From assembly GCA_019240375.1 (NCBI GenBank), contig JAFAYN010000410.1, forward strand, positions 1-6,090: DNA of 6,090 nt, in the 5' to 3' direction. Both the position numbers and the translations under genes were made by a program. The DNA is from Gemmatimonadota bacterium (lineage in GTDB: Bacteria; Gemmatimonadota; Gemmatimonadetes; Longimicrobiales; Longimicrobiaceae). The notes beneath the pieces were generated by a model that was not told the origin of the DNA, ran no database searches, and saw only the letters and a program-made list of their open reading frames with translations. Position 1 is the stretch's first letter; every line of letters starts with the position of its first letter. Positions 1 to 4,150 of the stretch are shown one piece after another.

Positions 1-1356
1 TTCCAGCCCGACGTGTCGCCGGACGGGCGCTGGATCGCCTTCGCCCACTACCACGCGGACGGCTACCACGTGGCGCGGATCCCCTTCGACCCCTCCCGCT
101 GGCGCCCGGCGCCCCCGGTGCGCGCCGCGGTGGACCTCCCCCCGCTCGACCCGGCGGTCTACACCGCGACCTCGGGGGGGCCCTCGCGCCGCTACTCCCC
201 CTGGCGCTCGCTGGCCCCGGCCACCTGGAGCCCGGTGCTGAACTCGGAAAGCTCGCTGGGGGTGGGCGTCGGCGCGGCGGTGAGCGGGGAGGACGTGGTG
301 GGGCGGCACGCCTACGCCCTGGACGCGCTGGTGTACCCGGACGGGGGGCGGGTGGAGGGCGACCTGGCGTACCGCTACACCGGGCTGGGGGTGCCCGTGC
401 TGGACGTGTCCGCGTCGCAGGACTGGGCCGGGGTGAGCTTCGACTCGGCCGGCACCCTGGTCACGGACCGGCTGCTGCAGCGCGAGCGGGTGGCCGGGGC
501 GGCGCTCACCTTTCCGCGCCCCCGCTACCGCTCGTACACCTGGCTCAGCGTGGGCGCCACCGTGCGCGACTACGACTATGCCTGGAAGGACGAGGCGAGC
601 CGGAGTCCCCTCAAAGTGAGGGACACTCCCCCGGAGGTGGGGGGGAGCCTGACGGCGGGGCTCTCGACCGTGCGCGGCTACGCCTTTTCCATCAGCCCCG
701 AGGACGGCTTCCTGGCCTCCGCGACCGCGGAGGGGCGACGCTACACCCGCGGTTTCACGGCGGACGAGGACCCGACCGGGTACTTCCGCCTGAGCGGGCG
801 GACGCGCGCCTACCGGGCGATCGATTGGGGCGGCTGGGCCCGGCACGCCCTGGCCGGGCGCCTCAACGGCGGCGCGGAGTGGGGGCCGCGCGCGCCGCTC
901 TTCGGCCTGGGCGGGACGAGCGGCGGGCCGAGCCCCTTCCCGGTGGCGGTGGACCTGGGCTCGGGGTCGCTCACCTACCCGCTGCGCGGCTACGCGAGCG
1001 GGACCCAGGCGGGGGACCGGGTCTTCAGCGCCTCGGCGGAGTACCGCTTCCCGCTGCGGCTGGTGGAGCGCGGCTACCGGCTCCTCCCCCTCTGGCTGGA
1101 CCGGGTCTGGGGCGATGCCTTCGCCGACGCGGGGAGCGCCTGGTGCGGGACGGCGGAGTGCGCGGCGCGCTTCCGCGCCCCCCTCACCTCGCCCCGGCCG
1201 CTCTATTCGGCGGGCGCCGAGCTGGGGGTGGACCTGGACACCGGCTACTACCTGGGGACCACGCTGCGGGCCGGGTTCGCGGTCCCGCTGCGCGAGCTTC
1301 CCGGCTCCGGCCGCCCGGACCCCGTAGCGTACCTGCGCTTCGGCCGCTCGTTCTGA
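1..1356 (+). CDS. WD40/TolB-like propeller protein with Omp85-like outer-membrane barrel, C-terminal part (5' truncated)
   Basis: The reading frame is open from base 1, so the gene starts outside the window; a GTG at 13 is only an internal Val codon. 451 residues are visible. Residues 3-14 (PDVSPDGRWIAF) are a classic PD40/TolB-type blade motif, so the missing upstream part is probably a beta-propeller. After a Pro-rich linker (residues 48-80, with YSPWRSLAPATWSP), residues from about 81 alternate polar and hydrophobic positions like beta-barrel strands. LRGY at 328-331 resembles the Omp85 loop-6 (V/I)RG(F/Y) motif. It is followed by the strand EYRFPL (347-352) and by FADAGSAW (374-381), both usual in that family. 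The protein ends in YLRFGRSF, with the terminal aromatic residue recognised by the BAM machinery. Cys382 and Cys387 could form a disulfide in a surface loop. Known of the family: Omp85 barrels insert or move proteins and other molecules at the outer membrane. The substrate here is unknown. The barrel call is firm, the exact role is not. Confidence 0.82.
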   Translation, partial: FQPDVSPDGRWIAFAHYHADGYHVARIPFDPSRWRPAPPVRAAVDLPPLDPAVYTATSGGPSRRYSPWRSLAPATWSPVLNSESSLGVGVGAAVSGEDVVGRHAYALDALVYPDGGRVEGDLAYRYTGLGVPVLDVSASQDWAGVSFDSAGTLVTDRLLQRERVAGAALTFPRPRYRSYTWLSVGATVRDYDYAWKDEASRSPLKVRDTPPEVGGSLTAGLSTVRGYAFSISPEDGFLASATAEGRRYTRGFTADEDPTGYFRLSGRTRAYRAIDWGGWARHALAGRLNGGAEWGPRAPLFGLGGTSGGPSPFPVAVDLGSGSLTYPLRGYASGTQAGDRVFSASAEYRFPLRLVERGYRLLPLWLDRVWGDAFADAGSAWCGTAECAARFRAPLTSPRPLYSAGAELGVDLDTGYYLGTTLRAGFAVPLRELPGSGRPDPVAYLRFGRSF

Positions 1357-1383
1357 GCGCGGGGCGGGGAACGACCGAAGCCA

Positions 1384-1419
1384 CGAGGGCGGCGCACCGG
1401 TGACGGGGCGCCGCCCTCG
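1384..1419 (+). terminator. GC-rich 12-bp hairpin after the barrel gene, probable terminator
   Basis: The arms 1384-1395 (CGAGGGCGGCGC) and 1408-1419 (GCGCCGCCCTCG) are perfectly complementary around a 12-nt loop. The hairpin begins 28 nt after the stop codon of the barrel gene. The bases after it (CTCGTCTGCTG) are only mildly T-rich, so termination may be weak or need Rho. Its position argues that the lipoprotein gene downstream is a separate transcription unit. A weak TACGAT hexamer at 1435-1440 could be a -10 element for that gene, but I see no matching -35. Confidence 0.6.
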
Positions 1420-1474
1420 CTCGTCTGCTGCGGGTACGATGGGAGAACCGATCATTTCCGAACAGGTCGTGCAC

Positions 1475-2878
1475 ATGCGCTCCATGAATCCATCCCGTCG
1501 CGTGCTCCGCTTCGCCCTGGGCGCCCTGCTGGCGCTCGCCGCCTGCGACGACTCCAGCCACCCGGAGCCGGTCGCGGCGGTGGAGGCGGTGCTGGGATCG
1601 CTGTCGGTGGAGCCGGTCGCGGCCACCCTGGTGGTGGGGAGCACGGTTCCCATCACCCAGCAGACCCCCGACCCGGCCGCCAACGCGCGTGCCCGGATCC
1701 TGGTGGTGTCGCGTGACCCGGCCGGGACGCCGCTCTTCGGCCGCAGACTCCGCTTCACCAGCTCGGCGCCGGGGGTGGCGGAGGTGAGCGACTCGGGCGT
1801 GGTGCGCGCCGTCGCCCCCGGCACCGCACGGATCACGATCGCTTCGGGGACCTTCACCGCAGAGCTGCGGGTGACGGTGGAGCGCCCCTACACCCTGACC
1901 TACCTGGGGACGCTTCCGGGGGCGGAGCAGAGCCGCGCCACCTCGATCAACGAGCTGGGGCAGGTGGTGGGATACACCGCCGGCGCCAGCGGGAACGTCC
2001 AGCGGGCGTTCTTCTGGGAGAGCGGCCGGATGACCGCCCTGACCTTCCCCGACACCTTGGGGATGGTCTACTCCGCCGACGCGGTGGCGGTGAACGAGGC
2101 GGGACAGGTGGCCGGGACGCTCTACACCTCCACGGGCTATTACGTCTACCTGTGGCGGAGCGGGGCGAGCACCCTCGCCAGGATCTCGGCGCTCATATCG
2201 CCCTACCAGGGAAGCGGGGTGGCGCGTGCCCTGAACGACCGGGGCGAGATCGTGGGATCGTGGCGCGCCGACTTCTGCACCCGCAACTGCCCGGGCGGGG
2301 GCTTCGTGGTCCGCGGCGGCCAGGCGGTGGGGCTGAGCAACTACGGGAAGCTCCGCATCGAGCCGGCGGGGATCAACAACGCCGGCCAGATCGCGGGAAC
2401 CCTCTACACGGGAGGGGCGGGGACGGAGTCGGGGCAGGCCTTCTTCCTGGAGAGCGAGCGGGCTCCGCTCACCCTCCTCCCCACCAGCCAGGTGGCGAGC
2501 GGGGCCGGCGGGATCGACGAGCAGGGGCGGGTGGTCGGGACGGACCTGGTCTTGTCGGGCACGGTGCGCCCGTTCTTCTGGAGCCCGGGCGGGGCCCCGA
2601 CCTACCTGGGCGTCCTGCGGAGCGGGAGCGCCAGCCGCGCCACCCGGGCCAACGCCCAGGGGGTGGCGATCGGGTCCAGCGACTGTTTCGGGTGCACCGC
2701 CCTCGTTCCGGTGCTCTTCCGGGGCGCGGAGGTGGTGCGGGTCAACGACCTGTTCGTGGCCGGCGACTGGAGCTTCGACGCGGTCACCGACATCAACGAC
2801 CGGGGGCAGGTCGTCGGCTACGGGAAGAACCGGACGACGGGGGCGACGGGGGCGCTCCTCCTCACCCCGGCGCCGTAG
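1475..2878 (+). CDS. Ig-like and HAF-repeat lipoprotein, predicted seven-bladed beta-propeller
   Basis: 467 residues from ATG 1475. The frame is open further upstream (GTG 1400, ATG 1439), but those starts place the signal sequence too deep and GTG 1400 lies inside the terminator hairpin. ATG 1484 is an equally good start; the Shine-Dalgarno signal is weak (AGG, 9 nt before 1475). Residues 1-24 form a lipoprotein signal peptide: Arg-Arg, a hydrophobic stretch, and lipobox LAAC with Cys24. SRRVLRF loosely resembles a Tat motif. Residues 41-136 look like a bacterial Ig-like (Big2-type) domain, including the typical GVAEVSDSGVVRAVAPGTARIT stretch (100-121). Then come seven HAF-type motifs of the form (I/V/L)N-x-x-GQ(V/I)-x-G at 158, 206, 253, 300, 347, 392 and 440, each about 47 residues apart. 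Cys268/Cys272 and Cys404/Cys407 may form loop disulfides. Asp25-Asp26 after the lipid Cys is odd (see findings). HAF proteins are extracytoplasmic; ligand and function are unknown. Family assignment is confident, function is not. Confidence 0.85.
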   Translation: MRSMNPSRRVLRFALGALLALAACDDSSHPEPVAAVEAVLGSLSVEPVAATLVVGSTVPITQQTPDPAANARARILVVSRDPAGTPLFGRRLRFTSSAPGVAEVSDSGVVRAVAPGTARITIASGTFTAELRVTVERPYTLTYLGTLPGAEQSRATSINELGQVVGYTAGASGNVQRAFFWESGRMTALTFPDTLGMVYSADAVAVNEAGQVAGTLYTSTGYYVYLWRSGASTLARISALISPYQGSGVARALNDRGEIVGSWRADFCTRNCPGGGFVVRGGQAVGLSNYGKLRIEPAGINNAGQIAGTLYTGGAGTESGQAFFLESERAPLTLLPTSQVASGAGGIDEQGRVVGTDLVLSGTVRPFFWSPGGAPTYLGVLRSGSASRATRANAQGVAIGSSDCFGCTALVPVLFRGAEVVRVNDLFVAGDWSFDAVTDINDRGQVVGYGKNRTTGATGALLLTPAP

Positions 2879-2915
2879 CGCCCCGGCACGCTTCGTGAAG
2901 GACAGGCGGGTCCGT

Positions 2916-2931
2916 GCGGGGAGAGCCCCGC
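2916..2931 (+). other. small GC hairpin upstream of the two-gene unit
   Basis: GCGGGG (2916-2921) pairs with CCCCGC (2926-2931) around an AGAG tetraloop, 37 nt after the lipoprotein stop codon. No T-run follows, so it is not a convincing intrinsic terminator. It would sit in the leader of the small genes, 29 nt before the ATG, if they are transcribed from the 82-nt gap. I could not identify a promoter in that gap, so read-through from the lipoprotein gene is also possible. Confidence 0.35.
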
Positions 2932-2947
2932 GCCGAATCATGACAAC

Positions 2948-2954
2948 GGAGGAG
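2948..2954 (+). promoter_or_regulatory. strong ribosome binding site that fixes the start at 2961
   Basis: GGAGGAG lies 6 nt before ATG 2961, a near-ideal Shine-Dalgarno placement. The frame also contains ATG 2940 and GTG 2895, but neither has a recognisable ribosome binding site, so 2961 is the chosen start. Confidence 0.75.
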
Positions 2955-2960
2955 CGCATC

Positions 2961-3287
2961 ATGGGCGGCAAGCGACCCGACCAGTACAACATCGATCCGC
3001 GCGAAGCGGGCGCCACCGACTACAAGAACCTGGGGCAGAACGGGCACGGCAACAGCTCGCTCGACGACACCCTGGAGCTGGAGCGGCGGCGCGAGGGGGA
3101 GTACGAGGCCGAGCTGCGGGCCGAGAAGCCGGGCCAGGCGTCCGGCGTCCCGGTGCCCGGCGCGCACCCGGCCCCGTCCATGCACGCCAACGCGGGCCAC
3201 AAGGCCGACGCGCAGGGCGAGCCGACGGAGATGCGCCGCGAGGAGGAGGGGACCGAGGACCCGCGCGACCGCGGAGTCGGCGCATGA
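2961..3287 (+). CDS. small hydrophilic, probably disordered protein, first gene of a pair
   Basis: 108 residues starting at ATG 2961, chosen for its strong GGAGGAG ribosome binding site. I do not recognise a named family. The N-terminal part (residues 4-40, with KRPDQYNIDPREAGATDYKN) looks the most constrained. Next come a Glu/Arg-rich stretch (LELERRREGEYEAELRAEK), probably helical, then a Pro/Gly/Ala/His segment, and a very acidic end rich in Glu, Asp and Arg. The protein has no Cys, Trp or Phe and no signal peptide or membrane segment. Gly is about 14% (15 of 108 residues). This composition is typical of soluble, intrinsically disordered or hydrophilin-like proteins; hydrophilins are associated with water-limitation or stress in other organisms, but that link is inference only. 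The stop overlaps the next start by 4 nt (ATGA), indicating translational coupling. A strong terminator ends the pair. The gene is probably real, given its ribosome binding site and layout. Confidence 0.78.
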   Translation: MGGKRPDQYNIDPREAGATDYKNLGQNGHGNSSLDDTLELERRREGEYEAELRAEKPGQASGVPVPGAHPAPSMHANAGHKADAQGEPTEMRREEEGTEDPRDRGVGA

Positions 3288-3601
3288 GCAACAACCCGGG
3301 CCCGGGCCCCAGCGGTCCCACGGAGCGGGCCGGCGAGCCCGGCCAGCCGGGAATGCGCAAGGAGGTGGGCGACGCGGCCTCGTCGCAGAAGCACCCCCCG
3401 CACGTGGCCGGGCACCTGGAGGACGCGCCGGTGCAGGGCTCCTCGCCCAGCCCGGCGCCGATCCCCACGCTGGGGGCCAACGCCCACGGCTCGGACAAGT
3501 CGGAGATAACCAAGCAGCCCGGGATCCGCGAGGAGAGCATGTACGAGAACCGCCCCGCGGAGAACAAGAACTCGCCCCCGTCCACCACCGGGGGGCAGTA
3601 G
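3284..3601 (+). CDS. small Gly/Pro-rich disordered protein, second gene of a pair
   Basis: 105 residues. ATG 3284 overlaps the upstream TGA in an ATGA junction, and GGAG at 3273-3276 sits 7 nt before it, so the start is well supported. No family is recognised. Pro is about 16% and Gly about 13% of residues; there is no Cys, Trp or Phe, and no signal peptide or membrane segment. The N-terminus is Pro/Gly-rich (PGPGPSGP), the middle carries HPPHVAGHLEDAPVQ and a Ser/Pro run (SPSPAPIP), and the more charged C-terminal part (DKSEITKQPGIREESMYENR) looks the most constrained. It ends in a polar STTGGQ tail. The PAP-x(n)-ANA-Gly/His-Asp-Lys/Ala arrangement loosely resembles the upstream neighbour, so the two may be distant duplicates or may act together. 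An intrinsic terminator follows 35 nt after the stop. Function is unknown; a stress-related or binding-partner role would be inference. Confidence 0.75.
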   Translation: MSNNPGPGPSGPTERAGEPGQPGMRKEVGDAASSQKHPPHVAGHLEDAPVQGSSPSPAPIPTLGANAHGSDKSEITKQPGIREESMYENRPAENKNSPPSTTGGQ

Positions 3602-3636
3602 GAAGAGCCCTCCGCGGTACGCACGCGGCCTCTTTG

Positions 3637-3671
3637 GAGCGGTCCCGATTCCCCGGGACCGCTCTTTCTTT
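3637..3671 (+). terminator. strong intrinsic (Rho-independent) terminator of the small-gene pair
   Basis: An 11-bp perfect stem (GAGCGGTCCCG at 3637-3647 with CGGGACCGCTC at 3654-3664) encloses a 6-nt loop and is followed at once by TTTCTTT (3665-3671). This is a textbook intrinsic terminator on the + strand, 35 nt after the second small gene, and it isolates that pair from nrdJ. Confidence 0.9.
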
Positions 3672-3751
3672 GTGAATGGTTTCACCAGCCCCCCGGGGCA
3701 CCCTTCCCAAGTCGCTACCAGACGTGCAGGTGCACCCTTCCGGCTGGAGCG

Positions 3752-3808
3752 CAAGGGTCCTGAAAATCCCCTAAAAGCAAGGTTTTCCACACGATTTCAG
3801 AGCCCTTG
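3752..3808 (+). repeat. long imperfect inverted repeat
   Basis: CAAGGG-TC-CTGAAA (3752-3765) pairs with TTTCAG-AG-CCCTTG (3795-3808): twelve Watson-Crick pairs, one possible G-U pair and one mismatch, enclosing a 29-nt AT-rich loop. The loop contains AAAA...TTTT (3773-3776 and 3783-3786). The right arm overlaps the proposed -35 element at 3806-3811. It could be an operator, the fold of a small RNA, or a remnant of a mobile element; the sequence alone does not decide. Confidence 0.45.
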
Positions 3809-3834
3809 ATCGCAACATCTTGGGTGTGTACATT
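3806..3834 (+). promoter_or_regulatory. candidate sigma70-type promoter
   Basis: TTGATC (3806-3811) and TACATT (3829-3834) are separated by 17 nt. Each matches the -35/-10 consensus at four of six positions, including TTGA and TA...T. Transcription would start near 3841, at the left arm of a palindrome, and run toward nrdJ with a leader of about 310 nt, or produce a short RNA. It is a better two-element promoter than anything nearer nrdJ, but such matches also occur by chance. Confidence 0.4.
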
Positions 3835-3837
3835 CGT

Positions 3838-3859
3838 GACCCCAACATATAGTGGGGTC
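3838..3859 (+). promoter_or_regulatory. perfect 7-bp-arm palindrome at the predicted start site, with an NrdR-like core
   Basis: GACCCCA (3838-3844) and TGGGGTC (3853-3859) are perfect inverted arms around ACATATAG. The sequence at 3840-3855 matches the published NrdR box acaCwAtATaTwGtgt at 12 of 16 positions, with 9 of 10 in the core (CAACATATAG). However, the symmetry axis of the arms is one base off the NrdR axis and no partner box lies one, two or three turns away. It may therefore be another repressor's operator, or an RNA hairpin. Confidence 0.4.
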
Positions 3860-3878
3860 GGCGCTCCCACGCGCCGAC
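3857..3878 (+). other. perfect 8-bp hairpin overlapping the palindrome before it
   Basis: GTCGGCGC (3857-3864) pairs with GCGCCGAC (3871-3878) around a TCCCAC loop. The first three bases are shared with the right arm of the 3838-3859 inverted repeat, so in RNA the two stems would compete. No T-run follows, so it is not an intrinsic terminator. Confidence 0.45.
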
Positions 3879-3966
3879 AGGTACGCTAAACCACGGCAAA
3901 TCCCCGACTTGCGGCGGATCGCCCCGGAAACTCGACCGACCTCCAGCGCAGACCACCCCGAAAACC

Positions 3967-3986
3967 GTTCGCGAACACCCCCCCCC
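3967..3986. promoter_or_regulatory. 10-bp perfect palindrome next to a run of nine C
   Basis: GTTCGCGAAC (3967-3976) is a perfect palindrome and is followed, after one A, by nine consecutive C (3978-3986). It may be a dimeric regulator site; the C-run could vary in length by slippage. The distance to the nrdJ start codon is about 165 nt. No regulator is recognised. Confidence 0.3.
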
Positions 3987-4023
3987 GTCAGGCACGCTCT
4001 TTGCCGCTTAGAAAAGTGCGCCG

Positions 4024-4039
4024 ACACAGGATGTGGTGT
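4024..4039 (+). promoter_or_regulatory. NrdR-box-like site 1 upstream of nrdJ
   Basis: ACACAGGATGTGGTGT matches the NrdR consensus acaCwAtATaTwGtgt at 12 of 16 positions. Both outer arms (ACAC and GTGT) are perfect and the centre is weak. Its centre is exactly 31 bp from that of site 2, the usual tandem spacing of about three helical turns. NrdR is the nucleotide-sensing repressor of ribonucleotide reductase genes. Confidence 0.5.
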
Positions 4040-4054
4040 TTTCCGGTTTCCGGT

Positions 4055-4070
4055 GTACTATAGGTAGTAG
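4055..4070 (+). promoter_or_regulatory. NrdR-box-like site 2 overlapping a possible nrdJ -10 element
   Basis: GTACTATAGGTAGTAG matches the NrdR consensus at 10 of 16 positions, with 8 of 10 in the core (CTATAGGTAG). It contains TACTAT (4056-4061), a plausible -10 hexamer, although no good -35 lies upstream. Binding here would block RNA polymerase. The 15-nt spacer between the two sites holds a tandem TTTCCGG repeat. Confidence 0.45.
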
Positions 4071-4071
4071 C

Positions 4072-4111
4072 CGTCGCGAGCGACGAAGCCAGGACAGGCG
4101 GAAGGCCGCCT
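4072..4111 (+). other. two consecutive small hairpins in the nrdJ leader
   Basis: CGTCG (4072-4076) pairs with CGACG (4081-4085) around CGAG. AGGCGG (4096-4101) pairs with CCGCCT (4106-4111) around AAGG. If transcription starts just after the TACTAT element, the first stem would be near the 5' end of the mRNA and could stabilise it. AAGCCAGGA (4086-4094) resembles the first half of a cobalamin-riboswitch B12 box, but the rest of that motif is missing. Confidence 0.35.
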
Positions 4112-4138
4112 CGTGTTCCCGATCGACCCTTTATGCCC

Positions 4139-4144
4139 AAGGAG
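4139..4144 (+). promoter_or_regulatory. ribosome binding site of nrdJ
   Basis: AAGGAG lies 6 nt before ATG 4151. An in-frame ATG at 4133 would add six residues (MPKESR), but it lies upstream of this site and has no ribosome binding site of its own, so 4151 is preferred. Confidence 0.8.
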
Positions 4145-4150
4145 TCCCGC

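Larger units (their letters stand above)
3602..4150. other. 549-base intergenic region upstream of nrdJ
   Basis: No credible gene lies here. The short open frames on both strands (up to about 119 codons, one of them extending into nrdJ) lack ribosome binding sites and protein-like composition. The stretch is less GC-rich than its neighbours, particularly around 3760-3852 and 4005-4070, as expected of a regulatory region. Its content is listed separately: a terminator, a long inverted repeat, a promoter candidate, overlapping hairpins, a palindrome with a C-run, two NrdR-box-like sites and leader hairpins. Smaller signals are a GTGCA-gg-TGCAC inverted repeat at 3724-3735 and a tandem TTTCCGG duplication at 4040-4053. 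Bases 3879-3966 show nothing I can name. No tRNA fold was found. Confidence 0.7.

Noticed and set aside
1184..3016. 610-codon open frame on the minus strand across the lipoprotein gene
   Set aside because: It crosses three + strand genes and a terminator, its product is Arg/Pro/Ala-rich without domains, and the + strand frame has a clear signal peptide and HAF repeats.
3359..3367. Perfect internal Shine-Dalgarno-like AAGGAGGTG within the second small gene
   Set aside because: No start codon follows at a usable distance in any plausible frame; it encodes Lys-Glu-Val in the host gene.
3783..3791. TTTTCCACA, one mismatch from the DnaA box
   Set aside because: A single near-match with no second box nearby is expected by chance; DnaA control of E. 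coli nrdAB makes it worth recording but not calling.
3852..4067. 71-codon open frame in the intergenic region
   Set aside because: No ribosome binding site, start codon inside a palindrome, composition unlike a protein, and it overlaps both NrdR-like sites.
4086..4111. Possible cobalamin riboswitch upstream of B12-dependent nrdJ
   Set aside because: AAGCCAGGA resembles the first half of the B12 box, but the second half and the upstream conserved core elements are not present, and the leader is too short for the usual fold.
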